From Diphasiastrum complanatum (taxonomy: Eukaryota; Streptophyta; Lycopodiopsida; Lycopodiales; Lycopodiaceae): a DNA stretch of 59,658 nucleotides. Shown here piece after piece: positions 23,722 through 35,517 of this stretch. The stretch is taken from NCBI GenBank assembly GCA_029204225.1, contig MU833207.1, positions 1 through 59,658 of the forward strand. Direction: 5' to 3'. The position numbers were made by a program, and so were the translations under genes. The notes beneath the pieces were generated by a model. The model was not told the origin of the DNA. It saw nothing but the letters and a program-made list of their open reading frames with translations, and made no database searches. How positions within the stretch are numbered: position 1 is the first letter of the stretch; the number at the start of each line of letters is the position of its first letter.

Positions 23722-24206
23722 TCTCAATGCTGATTCCTACATTAATCCACAAAGCATAAATGAAAGAAAGCAAGAAAGCTAGTCCTCCCTAATCCACAAC
23801 CACACACAAATGGATGGAAGTGCAAGATCATAAATGCATCACTCAAGAAACAACCATGATCAAGGAGATCAAGGATGCATCAAACTCATGGAATCTATTC
23901 TCATTGAAGCATGGAGTAGATACGTTACACAAAAAGCTCTCTTCTACAAAGGGTGAGTCTCTTAAATAAACAAGAGAGCTCCTTAGGTGGCATCCTAGTG
24001 GCATTTCCACATTTCACAAATTACAAGTGTAATAATGCTCTCCACTAGATGTCACCATCAAAAGGTGGCTCACTCTACTTTCTTTAAGAGGGGTCTACTT
24101 GTATTTATTACATTAGCCTAGAAATACTAGTTCCTACATGGTCATTCCATCTTTTGGGATTCACCATGAGGCTTACGCAGTTTCTACTTGATAGTATTAA
24201 CTAGTA
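23722..24206 (-). repeat. Family B 3' LTR fragment
   Basis: Reverse-strand match to LTR positions from GGAATACTAGTTA (24206) to TTGTGGATTAATGTAGG (about 23740). It has the TATTTAAGAGACTC TATA-like site near 23965. Lacks the first 130 bp or so and the U5 end. Confidence 0.75.
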
Positions 24207-24639
24207 TTCCATATGACCATACGAATCCACCCAATGAGAAGCTGCACTGCAAACGAGAAATTCTAGTTTCCACCTGGTTATGTGTGGTTGACATTCTCAA
24301 AATTGGAGAGCTCCCAGCAACTTCACAACTTGCATGCCTGAGTGCATCCCGTGTGTCTTTTGTTTTATCATTTGTATCTGGTAGGTACTAACATCTAGGA
24401 GTCTATATCCTCCATCTTGCTTCTAGGCGTTTCCGTAGTTCTTCTCTCAGTTGAAGTTCCAGTCTTATCGATGCTCTTTCCTTGATGAGAAGAGAAAGAT
24501 CTTCAATTGGTAGGTTGCACAAATCTTGGTTAACAGTCTTCAAGAAAATGGATTCATCAACAATTTAGTGGTAGAAACAGATCTGGACGGATGGGTTGGT
24601 GACGATAGGAAAACATGATGAAGGGCTTGGTGGAGGATG

Positions 24640-24990
24640 AAGGAACTGATAGTACTACCATCACAGCCTTGTACCCTTGCAATGTTGAGCTTTGACCCAA
24701 CAATTGCTGGGTGAGGAGCTCGCTTTATTCTGCAGGCTCACTGTTGTCTTCATCATTTTGCTTTTTTGCAACTCTTTCTTTTGATCCATTACTTTTGGAT
24801 CTCTTCAAGCTTCATAGAAGGGGATTCAACCATCATTGCTCCAAAGAGTTTCTTTTGATCAAGATCGATCTGACTTATTTGCTGCTTAAGTTTCGTCCTT
24901 TCCTCCTCAGCCTCTTTGCTTTATTTTTTTTTGCTGCTTCGTCTGTTTTCTTAGGTCTTCTTTTTTGGCTGACCAACCAATGTAGGTAGT
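24640..24990 (-). pseudogene. Family B accessory coiled-coil ORF, reverse copy
   Basis: Reverse complement of the region matching 51470-51720, with MDQKKELQKSKMMKTT (about 24790) as in the forward copy, but with more stops upstream. Both copies are decayed. Confidence 0.5.
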
Positions 24991-26164
24991 AGTTAGTCTA
25001 CACAAGACATTTGTAATGATCTCTGAGTTGCTTCAGTAAAAATATCAAGCTTTGAAAAACTGGAGATATCTCAGATGAACAGTGGAATGATGGCAAACAG
25101 ATAGATGAAAGGTAGGGTGGAGGTGGTGACATCGGTAGATGGTGTGAGCGATAGAATAGGCATGGGAGTGGACAAAGAAGAAGACTGATTTTTCAATACT
25201 TGTACTTCCTTCTTCTGAAGGATCTTCGTCATGACTGGGGTACTTCTTCTGATTGAGTCACTTTGGATTGCCCATCTGCCTTCTTAGCCATGTCTTTCGT
25301 GACCTTGGTTGTCGATTTGCTCATGTTGTTGTTGGCAATGTGGTTGCTTTTACTGGATGTCTTCAAATCCACTCTCCCCCCCCCAAAAAAAAAAAAAATC
25401 TGTTAGTGGGGATGTTGTTATCTGTAACTTCCATGCTCAAGGTTGGATCGATGTTTGGAGCAGACAGTTGAAACACGTTGAACATGTGACTGGACTAAAG
25501 ATTGAAGAAATTTTAACTAAATTTGTTTCTATCTTGTTGTAGTTGACTCAAAGATGAATATCTCTATGAAAGACAAGAATCAACTCTGAAATGATGTGGA
25601 TTTCTAAAAGTTGTAGTATGCTCAAAGATCCTAAACTCTGCACAAGGTGATCTGAAGATGGATAGATGAAAATGTGTTCTTGAGATACTCTACGGAAGAC
25701 TCTCGTGTAGTAGTTATTTTTCATGCAAAAATCAATCACAAAAGGGACGAAGAGGAACAAGGAAATAAACAAACAATACAGAGAGTGAGAACTATATGGC
25801 ACTTGTCACGAACAAAACTTTTATTCATCAAAATTGATAATTCACCTTGACAATTGCAATATCTCATTGGTCTTGTAGAGTAATGAGAAAAACTCTGATA
25901 TGCCCTTGTCAAAAACAAGGCAAGGTTGGTGACACTAAATCTACCATCATTGATAGCAGATATTGTAAGATATGGCTTGAAATGCATGGAAGGAGAAGAT
26001 ACTATTCCCATTAGTATTCTTTTGATCATGAGATTCATAAAATGAATTGCTTTTAGATTTCCGATTCTCAAATTTGATTTGTTATATCCAGTGGTTGGAA
26101 ATTTCGTCAGAAAATGTAAAGACATATAGATTTGAGATTGCAAAAGTGGAGATAAAATGTCAAT

Positions 26165-26610
26165 TCCCTAGGGAGGGTGCTCTTGTCTGAGAATAGTAGC
26201 AGATGACGGAATATCTATTTCCTTTGCATCTTGCAATAACTCATTGCATATAACGTCTATGTTCGATTATCGATCTGGTAAATGTCGTGGTAATGTAGAA
26301 GTTCTCAAGGAACTTCTCGATTGAGCAGCAGGTTTAACTGTTGGCTGCTATGGTGCTCGTGTGGTGTTGTCGTGAGGATCCTATCGTGATTCATAACTGA
26401 CGTGTCGGGCAGGTAGGATCTTGTTGGGTTGTTTTGGACAGTCTTTGAAATTGTGTTTTCTGACACAGTCGGGACACTCGGCATGGTACTTGGTCTTGAC
26501 TGGACAATCAACCATGAAGTGGCCGATTTTACCACAGATGAAACATCTGTTGTTCATGGGCCCTTGTATAATGGCATAACCATCTTGTATGGCTAGTGGT
26601 TATGGACTTT
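26165..26610 (-). pseudogene. Family B Gag C-terminus with intact zinc knuckles
   Basis: The reverse strand contains CFICGKIGHFMVDC (CX2CX4HX4C) followed by CPDCVRKHNFKDC (CX2CX3HX4C), as in the forward B gag at 49870-49985. It starts abruptly at about 26610, corresponding to forward position about 49815, next to the LTR fragment. The 76-codon open frame on this strand (26305-26535) is a neighbouring frame, not the Gag frame. Confidence 0.75.
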
Positions 26611-26616
26611 CTGAAA

Positions 26617-27189
26617 GCATAAATGAAAGAAAGCAAGAAAGCTAGTCCTCCCTAATCCACAACCACAAACAAAGGGATGGAAGTGCAAGATCATAAATGC
26701 ATCACTTAAGAAACAAGCATGATCAAGGAATTCAAGGACGCCTCTAACTCATGGAAGCTATTCTCATTGAAGCATGGAATAGATACATTACACAAAAAGC
26801 TCCCTTCTACAAAGGGTGAGTCTCTTAAATAAACAAGAGAGCTTCTTAGGTGACATCCTAGTGGCATTTCCACATTTCGCAAATTACAAGTGGAATAATG
26901 CTCTCCACTAGATGTCACCATCAAAAAATGGCTCACTCTACTTTCTTTAAGAGGGGTCTACTTGCATTTATTACATTAGCCTAGAAATACTAGTTCCTAC
27001 ATGGTCATTCCATCTTTCCGGACTCACCATGAGGCTTACACAATATCTACTTGACAATATTAACTAGTATTCCTCGGCTCTCAGTCTTCGTTCATTTCGT
27101 CTTCTCAAAGACCTCCTCGGTCTAAGGTGAGAGGTGCTTGTGGGTAGCTCTGGCCGAGTATCTTGGGGATTCGTCAAAATCAGCCAACA
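26617..27189 (-). repeat. Family B 5' LTR, first half
   Basis: Begins TGTTGGCTGATTTTGACG on the reverse strand at 27189 and matches 46489-47080, including CACCTCTCACCTTAGACC and AAGCCTCATGGTGA. Ends at about 26617. Confidence 0.85.
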
Positions 27190-29120
27190 AATAGCAAATA
27201 TAGATCATTCTACACATAGAATTGCATGCAATCACAAGTATAATGCACCAATGGATAGTAAAACCCAAGAGAACCATATATAAGCATGAAATGAGATAGA
27301 GAAGAGAGAAGATGTGTCTCTCCATGAGTTACATCCTTTTATAACAGGTCCAAAACCTACTTGGCCACTTGGTTTTCTCTCCATAATGCTAACCTTACTA
27401 TTTTTGGGGCTAGATTCAAAGTACCCAACATTTAAATTTGAATCTACTCAAACTTGCCTTCTAACTTTCCCACACTTTCAAAAAGTGTTTATTCAAATTA
27501 AATTTAGACTAATGAACTTTGAAAAGTCAATCTCTAAGTCTAAAAACAAAGTTGGCCTCAAATTGCCAAATATGGAAATATAGCAAATATGATCAAACTA
27601 GTTGAATCTTTCACAGGGGGTACATAAACATCAAGCCCTTTTCAAACTAGATGCATGCATGCTTGGTCACTTCACATTTACAAATGGTTGAAAATAAGGT
27701 TCATCATATAATTTTGATTGTTTGTAGTTATTAAATAGTTGGTAGCAATTGGGAGGATTGTTATGTTGGAGATGTTTCTTTTATAAGAGTCAACTCTTCT
27801 TAAACTATGTGCATGAATGGTCATTTTACACTAATTAATCCATATTGTGCTTGATCGGAGTCACAACTAAAATTATTCTCATCTTAGAATCTTGATTGGT
27901 TGTAGTAATTTTGTAGGTGATAAAAAGAATTTTTTTAGGAGAGGTACAAAAGGATCAAAGTCCTTTCAAATACCATGCATTTAATGGTCACAATGTCACT
28001 CATAATGGCTTCACCAATCCATGATAGAAATGTGGTTGAAGATATGTTCATGCTTGATCTTGGATTGGTTGTACAATGTAAGATGAAATTTAGGGAAATA
28101 TAACATCATACCATATAGCTAGGGTGATAGATAAAAAATTAACATTCACAAAGGTAAGAATAAGCCATTGTAAAGTTAAATATCTAGCTTTTTTTTTTTT
28201 TAGTGATTTATGAAAAAAGAAATATGAAACCTTGGATTTTCAAGAGTTTACTAACCATGTCATAAATAAATCATGTCGTAAATTGCATGTGGCATACATA
28301 ATAAAATCTCATTGACATTAGATTAACAAAGATAGAGTACTTACAAGACACAAGGTAAGGTAGGAGTGTAAGAAGCTGCTTGAAGAAGAGCGAGCTACAT
28401 TAATGAGAAACAAAGCAATCCAACCTATGTAGGCAATCTTATTATTAAATAAAAGAGAGATTCTAGACAAGGCATACAAGATAGGCACTATGCAGGTCAT
28501 TTGAAGAGGGTTGCGCCCACAATAACTTCTCCTAGGACTTGATTGGGAGGCAAGCCTTGACTATAGGGCACTTCATTTGAAAACATGTGAATAAATACAA
28601 ATATGCCTAGAGATATGTATGCCACGCTTATGAAGATGAAAATAATACAAGGCAATTAGATAAGCAAGGGAGTATCTAAAATGTAACAAATAACACATAA
28701 CACATAACATTTATCCATTGTCAAATAATAGGGAGTAGATTCTTGTGACATTTCAAGTGTAGCAACGATTTATTAGCATGATATATTAGTGTACTTGATA
28801 GCAAAAAATGGAGATCCATTTGGCAATGGCTATAGTATCTAGTCTTTGCATATAAGCATTAAAGAAAGGAACAATTTTGAGACTAGAGGCAAACATCATC
28901 AATAGAAAGAGAACCTATATCAATCTTGGAGTCTATGGCTAGCAAGTGTGATTTTGATCTTGGAGAAGCACAACCTAGCCTCATGTGATTCATTTTTAGG
29001 CAAATCAAGTGTTTATGGCATCGAGTGAAGTGAGAGAATCCACATTTGCATAAACTACATTCAATTCGATCCAATATCAAGTCATATCGAATTTCTATCA
29101 TGACAGTTACAAAGTAAACT
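27190..29120. other. Intergenic DNA, nothing recognised
   Basis: AT-rich single-copy-looking sequence. Small frames (27314-27583 forward; 28318-28500 and 28883-29101 reverse) have no recognised domains. No LTR ends or RNA genes seen. Confidence 0.5.
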
Positions 29121-29262
29121 TCACCATGTTTTTCTCTAGCTTGGCTATAGATACATGACTTTCATTGTAAAGTAGCAAGCCTAAGGTTATTTCACCATGC
29201 CTTTCTCAATCTTGGCTATAGATAGATTACTTTCATTGTAAAGTAGCAAGCCTAAAGTTGTC
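29121..29262. repeat. Two-copy tandem repeat, 71 bp
   Basis: 29121-29191 and 29192-29262 share TTCACCATG, CTTGGCTATAGATA and ACTTTCATTGTAAAGTAGCA. About nine in ten positions agree. Confidence 0.9.
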
Positions 29263-29315
29263 TCATATCTACCAAGAGTGGAGTTTCGATTGTATTCATG
29301 TGAAGGCTATAGATG

Positions 29316-30042
29316 CATTTTTCGCATCTTCACCAACGTTCACTTCAGCAAAGGCTGACGTCGCACCCTTTTCACACTCACCCCATGCAGCTGCGCTAAC
29401 AGACTGGACAACAACTACAACCACCCATGATCTCCTATAGACAACACATCCACTTTGTACTTTCTTCATCTGCACACCTGTAACATTGTGTATATGTATT
29501 GAATACCATTTGCGTATTCAGTTTGAAGATTGATGGACCGAGATTGAGAGAAATAATAAGTGTGTGTAAATCTAGCATCAGAAGCTTATCAGAGATAGAT
29601 GAAGTAGATGCCTTGGGCATTGATTCTTTATTGTCAATAATAGGTTTCATTCCTTTATAGATTGAATTAGCTTTGTAGAGCACGCGGTTTCGCTCGCTAT
29701 TGTCTTGTGCCCTACCGCATTATTGACATGTATATTTGATATACTTAATCTGATAACATCTCTTTTCTGCGTTCAGATCTGTGTTAATATTGCTATTCTT
29801 ATTCTTCATCATGTCTGACTTTCTGGCTGCTCAATTTGGTAATCTAGTTATAGATGACTAATATTTAGTCTCGCCTTTCACGAATCATTCGCGACTGATT
29901 ATCAGTCGAGCTCAGTCTAGCTCTTCGCGAATCATTCGCGACAAATAATTTGTCTAGCAGTTTGTGACAAATTATTCCTCTGGTGTTTTATTTATTAATG
30001 TTTGGCTACGTAATCAGAACGACCGTGATTTCCATCACTAAC
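29316..30042 (+). repeat. Family C copia LTR, truncated at both ends
   Basis: Near-identical to 53405-54003, for example GCATCTTCACCAACGTTCAC, GCTGACGTCGCACCC and GTAACATTGTGTATATGTAT (TATA-like near 29488). Lacks the TGTTGG start and the CCAACA end. It contains the palindrome cluster 29881-29971. It is probably the 5' LTR of the copia whose pol is at 44252-46488, separated from it by later insertions. Confidence 0.75.
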
Positions 30043-30059
30043 GTTCTGTTCGTTCTGAT

Positions 30060-30554
30060 AAGAATGTCAAATTACATCAATGATGAAGCCTGCGAGAGTT
30101 AGTATAAAGATTTGGTGAAGATCAAGCACAAAAAGTGATTTTGAACCCTCGTAGACAGTGAAATTTTCACTTCTTGCGAGAGTTAACTCTCGTAGAGAAT
30201 TCTATAGTGAGATCTGACCCAGATCCAGCTACTGTAAAGCTTGTGAGAGTTACTTCCCAGAGATCTAAAAGCTATCAAGTTTTTTACCTGCAAAAACAGC
30301 TAAAAAAACCCTTGCACAGCCAACCCTTGCACAAGATAACCCTCGCAGACCAGATCAGTGGAAAGATCTACATCAGATTTAGCTACTGTCAAAATCTCAG
30401 GTCAATCAGTGCAAGGAGAAAAAAGTTATCAAGGAAAAACCACCGCAAAAGGCCTAAAATTCATTCCGGCCGATTAGATCAATCAGATCCTTGAAGATCC
30501 AGACTGTATCCTATTGTATAAGCAAGATCCAATCACTTTGGAATCCACCATCGG
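30060..30554 (+). other. Family E leader (forward copy)
   Basis: Non-coding, rich in GCGAGAGTTA, ACTCTCGTAG and CCCTCGCAGAC words, as in the reverse leader 19476-20680. It begins abruptly next to the family C LTR, so its PBS and 5' LTR were lost. Confidence 0.7.
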
Positions 30555-31573
30555 ATGAATCTGAGATCGGGACGATCAATAGCACGAAGGATAGCAAATC
30601 GGACACCACACCTTCCCAGATTAGTAGTTGTGCAGCAAGAGGCAGAACCGGAACCAGCACCAATGGATCCAATGGGCCAACCTGTACCTGTTACACCCTT
30701 GCATGCAGTTCGGAGAGCACCACGGATGGAGATACCAAAATACGACGGATCCTCAGATCCCATCTGATTCCTCCAGATCTAGGAGCAAGCTTGTGAAATC
30801 TACGGCGAACGGACACCTGCGGAGAAGCTGATTGGTTTGTAGTGGCTCAGAATTGGTTTTTCAACTTGTCAGAGGAAGAGAAATCCACCTGGGAAGCGGT
30901 TAAAGCAGCTCTCATTATGCGCTTTAAACCAAGAAAGTTCCTGGAAGACCCGTTTCTCTTACTAAGCAAAGTCAAGATGGGAAAACGAGAAAGGGTCCAG
31001 GATTATATTGAACGGGTCAAACATCTACGATCTGAGTGCAGTATAGCCCTGACTCCCGATCATGCGGTGATCATGTGGTTCCTAGTCGGGTTACCACGAA
31101 GTATCAGAAGAGAACTGAAAAGACGGGAGCAGTACGCTACTCTGCAAGAAGCTATGGAAGATGCCATCAGGGAAGAGGATGAGGGATCTGATGACGAATA
31201 TCCTTCCACCCACACTCCTACTCCCTCGATCACATCATCATCATCAAACGCATCCGCTCTGTCCATAAAACTGTTGTTGGAGCAAATGACAAAATTACAC
31301 AAACAACAGATGGAACAACTTACGGCGCAGTTTGACCAGAAACTGAAGGCCTTACAAGGAACTGTAGTAGTAACTCCACATCAACCGGAACCAAGCCAGC
31401 TGCAGTATCCTCGACGAGAAAATGTATGGTGTTCAGTATGCACGCAAAACCATACAGCGAACGAGTGTCCAGTCCTAAAGCAAACTCTGAGACTGACACA
31501 TAGATTCTGCCATCTGTGCAATGCAACATCGCATGATACGACATTTTGCCCGTTTAACCCCAGGGTTGTTTAA
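30555..31573 (+). pseudogene. Family E Gag, N-terminal and core part
   Basis: ATG at 30555 starts MNLRSGRSIARR and runs to 30767, ending near IPKYDGSSDP. The frame then shifts, and the retrotrans_gag core continues at 30842-31573: NWFFNLSEEEKSTWEAVKAA, RVQDYIERVKHLRSE and FLVGLPRSIRREL. An acidic Ser-rich hinge and a coiled-coil-like KLLLEQMTKLHKQQMEQL stretch follow. Two knuckles close this part: CSVCTQNHTANEC (CX2CX3HX4C) and CHLCNATSHDTTFC (CX2CX4HX4C). The LRSG start is usual for gypsy Gag. It is the particle protein of a Tat/Athila-like element, here broken by frameshifts near 30770 and 31540. Confidence 0.85.
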
Positions 31574-32705
31574 CAGAAGAGAAGTCCCTATCAGACTTCT
31601 TATCCTTATCATCAAGGGGCACCTAACGCGGCACAATCAACTACAACGCATGGCCTTACCTGCTCCACCAGGGCCAGCCAATCAACAAGTGGCCCATGTA
31701 AACCTGGCAGCAGCAGAACAAGAATTGCAAATGTCACCTCAACTTGAGCATCAGCAGTGGTACGGACCAGATGAACCATTTATGGATCCTGCCATAAATG
31801 AATATGTATTGGCCTATGCAGCTCAAACTCAACATCAAGGTGGAAGAAATTACAGCTGCTACGAATGCGGCGAGGGACACAGAATTGCAGAATGTCCCTA
31901 CAAAGGACAATATACAACCTCCTGCTGGGATTGCAGTTATGGACATTGTTTCAAGAATTGTCCATTTAAACCTGGAACCAGTGCACCTCTTAACCTCATT
32001 GCCATACAGCAATCAGCAGTTCTAGTAGGGATGCCATCAAAAGGACGACACGACTATGCTCCTGTGTTAGCTGTTATGCGAGCACAAAAGAGAAAGGAAG
32101 TGGCTCTCTCACCACCACCATCGGTCACTGACGACCAACCCTCAACTTCAGCGCCATATTCAAATGTGAGGGAAGAGAAAAGACAGTACCAGAAAATAAG
32201 ACACTGGGTACAAAAAGCACAAGAGGAGGAAAAAGAGCAAGAACGAAACAATTCCACAAAACCTCTAGTCGGCGTCGAACAGGATCCGCAAACGGGCTCA
32301 CCATTGCGCACTGATCAGAATGATCGGTTGCACCAACATGAACCACCTTTTCACATGGTGGAGCCTGAGGAACCACGCACTGAAAGGCTCACACTCTTGC
32401 TGTCAAGCCATGTTAGTTTACCCCTCGGAGAACTACTACGGATTGCACCGCAAGCAAAAAGCCTTTTAGCTGAATGGGCCAAGGCAAATGAGGAGCCAGT
32501 AGCGCCTGAGCCCATCTATTGTGCGGGCTATGATGAAACAAGTAACATCCTCCACATCGGAGCAGTATGGGAAAGTGAGAAACACAACATCACTTTGCCA
32601 ATCAAACACAAAAGTTACGAGGATGAGGCGGCAGTGGTAGATGGAGGATCAGGTGTCAATCTGATCTCCACTACCTTGTACAAAAATGGAGATTACAAGG
32701 ATTGA
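31521..32705 (+). pseudogene. Family E Gag C-terminus and protease start
   Basis: A 394-codon frame continuing Gag after a frameshift. It has a Pro/Gln-rich linker and two more knuckles, CYECGEGHRIAEC and CWDCSYGHCFKNC (both CX2CX3HX4C, about 31855-31970). A charged region follows (REEKRQYQKIRHWVQKAQEE), and then, at about 32625-32670, AAVVDGGSGVNLIS. The DGGSGVNLI string is a retropepsin active-site loop (usual D-S/T-G-A/S) with Gly in the second place. The 31521 start is only where the frame opens; the real junction with the upstream frame is near 31540-31560. Confidence 0.8.
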
Positions 32706-32893
32706 AGCCAGCCAGATTCGCCATCAAGCTAGCAGATCAATCATGTGTGAAACCAAAAGGTGTAGTTGCTGATATTCTCGTAACGATAGTAGGCATGCAG
32801 TATGTGATTACTTTTGTGGTCATGGATATACCTAAATCTCCATATGCATACCGTATTTTACTGGGAAGACCATGGTTGAGGCTGCGCAAGTAG
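32702..32893 (+). pseudogene. Family E protease C-terminal part
   Basis: Frame-shifted continuation of the protease: FAIKLADQSCVKPKGVVADI, then a hydrophobic VTIVGMQYVITFVVMDI, then YRILLGRPWLR. LLGRPWL is the conserved end of gypsy retropepsins. A TAG follows at 32891. Confidence 0.75.
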
Positions 32894-33078
32894 TACACAA
32901 CTGAGGTACAGGGAAACTCACCTTTGAGAACAGAGAACAGGCTGTAAAGGAAGATCCAACCACATGGGCGGTGAAACCTATTGCATCCAAAGCTGATGAC
33001 GGATCATCCACGACAGATCATACGATTGACCACCCAAGGCCAGCCAAGGGAGGTCACTATCATTGAGAGACGGATGCC

Positions 33079-33957
33079 ATGAGATGGATGGATGCATTAG
33101 CAACTATTGACTGCCAGGCATGTCAATATGAATCAGATTTAGAACTGAGTACATCTTCACCCAAATGTTACACTATGGACACACCAATCACATTTGGAGT
33201 GAATATGATAAACGTAGCATGGTTGTCAGCGAAGCCAATTGAGAACCCAGTGGACGATGATCTAGTCCCTTGGCAACATGCTCTAACTTATAATAAGGAG
33301 ATTGAGCTGACTGATGAACAAGTCCTACACCACATGGACCCAGATCATTACGGAACCAAGAAGGTACCAGCTCAACCACCACAAAGGTCTGCTATGGCAA
33401 AAGTCTCAAGGATCGAACCACCCAAGGCACCTGCGAATAAGAAGAATCAGTTGAAGCAACACTACAACCAGGTGATCCGATGGAGTGACCTACCCGAAGA
33501 GGCAATAGCTACAGTAGACGTTGATATTCGCAACCATGAGACGAATGTCACAGCAGTCCCAAAGAAAGACAACAAGGATGAACCCATCAAAATGACAAAA
33601 AAGAGCAATAAGAAGGTGCTGGATTCCTTGAAGTCAATCAAGTTGGACTCAGATACAGCGTCATCTTCTACACATGTGACATAAAATAAAAAAATGATGA
33701 CCAGTCGGGCCAAGATCAATATGTTGAAAGAGGAATCTCGACGAGCTCCAGTTTATGAGATGCTTGATACTTTCAAGAATTATACATTGGACGACGTGGT
33801 AATCATGATGCCGCAAGCCCAACGAGAACCTGCTCAAAGTCAGGCACCAGCAGAACAAGTCTTCGAGGGACCTGCGCGAACACATCCGATGAATCTTGCG
33901 GAACCAGGAGAAGAAGAAAGGATAGTGCATGTGGGAGAGCAGTTAACACCCACGTAG
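33079..33957 (+). pseudogene. Family E protease-RT linker
   Basis: Two frames (33079-33684 and 33694-33957) are separated by a stop. They are hydrophilic, with VDDDLVPWQHALTYNKEIEL, a Lys-rich stretch and EEERIVHVGEQLTPT. The position and low complexity fit the variable region between protease and RT in Tat/Athila elements. No domain is recognised. Confidence 0.6.
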
Positions 33958-34555
33958 TTCAAGAGACTACGATCCTTGTTGGTGGAATATAAAGACTATT
34001 TGGCCTGGAGCTATAGTGATCTAAAGGGCATTCCGCCAACAATAGTCCAGCACACCATACCTTTGGTGGACGGAGCAATCCCCAAGGTAAGTCGTTACTA
34101 CCGCTGCAACCCAAATTATACATAACTGATCAAGCAAGAGTTGCAAAACTTATGGATGCAGATTTCATTTATGAAATCGAGCACACGTAATGGGTATCGC
34201 CGATAGTTATAGTATCCAAGAAAAATGGCAAAATGCGTATCTGTGTGAATCTGAAGGCACTTAATACAGTCACCAAGAAGGACCATTTTTCTTTACCATT
34301 TACGGAAAGTGTCCTCGATAGAGTAGCTAGTGATGAAGCCTACAGTTTTCTGGACGGCTTCAGTGGCTACAACCAGGTGAAAATAGCCCCCCAGGACTAG
34401 CACAAGACAGCATTCGCCACAGAATGGGGAACTTATGTCTATAAAGTGATGCCATTCGGACTTTGCAATGCCCCAAGCACTTTCCAGCGAGTCATGCAGA
34501 CGGCATTCAAAGATTATTTGCAAAAATTTCTGGAAATTTTCTTGGACGATCTGTG
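33958..34555 (+). pseudogene. Family E reverse transcriptase, partial
   Basis: Conserved blocks across several frames: YKDYLAWSYSDLKGI, WVSPIVIVSKKNGKMRICVN, FTESVLDRVASDEAYSFLDG, FSGYNQVKIAP, HKTAFATEWGTYVYKVMPFG, LCNAPSTFQRVMQTAF and FLDDLCV (catalytic DD at about 34540-34548). These are diagnostic of Tat/Athila-type gypsy RT. There is a TAA at 34188 and a TAG at 34398. The sequence stops right after the FLDD block and joins the accessory ORF; the RT thumb, RNase H and integrase are deleted. Confidence 0.85.
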
Positions 34556-35517
34556 CGTGCAGAGGTTAAAGCCTTACAAGATGAGAAGCTCGTCTGGTTA
34601 GCTCAATCTGCACTGGACACAAGGCCGTTTTCCCAATCAGAGATGAATATTCTACGACATCAGGTGAAGATCTATAGCCAAATCCTGAATAGCTACCAGG
34701 CGGAGTTCAATAAGTATCAGGCAAGCGCAACGCAAGAGCTCGCCCAGGCCAAGCAAGCCCTCAAGACATGCCAGAAATACATGGAAACGAAGGCCCACCC
34801 CTCCCCCATGGTAATTCCACCGCCACCTAATTTTGACGCTGCACAGGCTAGTACCAGCCAAGACCAGAGCCAGCAGGCAGCAGGGGAATTTCAACCAGAT
34901 CAAGGGTCCGAAGGCCAGGACCAAGGGCAGACAGATGCGGTCGCTGAGACGTGCAACCAGAGCCAAGGCGCAACCACCAGCCAGGGCCCAGCAACATCAT
35001 CCAGAGCGTCACGAACGATAGCTGCCAACCAGACCTTCCGAAGACCGAAATTCGTGGAGGAGAACATCAATGAATTTTTATCCAAATATCTCCACAAGTC
35101 ATCAAAAGACGGCTGGCAGTTATCATTCTCAGTTCATACCATCAAGGGAAAAGAACTGCAGGCCTTACCCGCCCTCCAGCCACAACTGGAGTGGCAACAG
35201 CAGTTATTTGAGAGAGACCCTGCGGCCATCAGGGCTTACGTGACGAGTTCGCAACAGTTACGGGTGAACGTGCATTTCCTGCCATGTCCAAGAAGATCCA
35301 AATGGGCGGAATGCGACACTCCTCTGGACCAGATCACTTCAACAATTTCAAATGGCCAATCATCAAATCTGAATATGGGTGGACAACGGACGTAGACGTC
35401 ATAAGGGCTCTCTCCGCATTCGCCAGCCACTACATCAATTGCCTCGATCCCACAGTCCGCGCGGCAGCCACTTACGCCCGGGACTTGGAATATTTAATGG
35501 GCATTGAAACAAAATAG
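34556..35517 (+). pseudogene. Family E accessory ORF, coiled-coil and Gln-rich
   Basis: The open frame (to 35395) is fused by deletion to the RT end. It starts VKALQDEKLVWLAQSAL, then a helical stretch (QSEMNILRHQVKIYSQILNS, EFNKYQASATQELAQAKQAL). A Gln/Ser-rich middle follows, then FRRPKFVEENINEFLSKYLH and a C-terminal part. From 35284 the frame shifts to MGGMRHSSGPDHFNNFKW and DVIRALSAFASHYINCLDP, ending at 35517. Similarity-like composition continues weakly to about 35800. The helical part is shared with the reverse copy at 22720-22850. I recognise no domain. The position after pol suggests an element accessory gene; its role is unknown. Confidence 0.55.

Larger units (their letters stand above)
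23722..27189 (-). mobile_element. Family B element, reverse copy, internally deleted
   Basis: Every segment matches the forward B element at 46489-53212 in inverted order: 5' LTR first half (27189-26617), Gag zinc-knuckle end (26610-26165), non-coding block (26160-25270), accessory coiled-coil ORF (about 24990-24640), tail, and 3' LTR part (24206-23722). The LTR start TGTTGGCTGATT at 27189 is exact. U5, PBS, leader and the Gag N-terminal two-thirds are missing, by one deletion joining LTR to gag at about 26611-26617. The 3' LTR lacks both ends. Confidence 0.8.

Noticed and set aside
24711-24989. Forward hydrophobic 92-codon frame
   Set aside because: Antisense of the Lys-rich coiled-coil ORF of the reverse family B copy.
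31060-31302. Antisense frames over family E gag (31060-31302, 31734-32012, 32054-32376)
   Set aside because: Shadows of the real forward gag frames, which carry the conserved motifs.
34652-34966. Reverse frame of 104 codons that recurs in part at 22585-22854 (+)
   Set aside because: Both are antisense shadows of the family E accessory ORF; the recurrence shows homology of that ORF, not a second gene.
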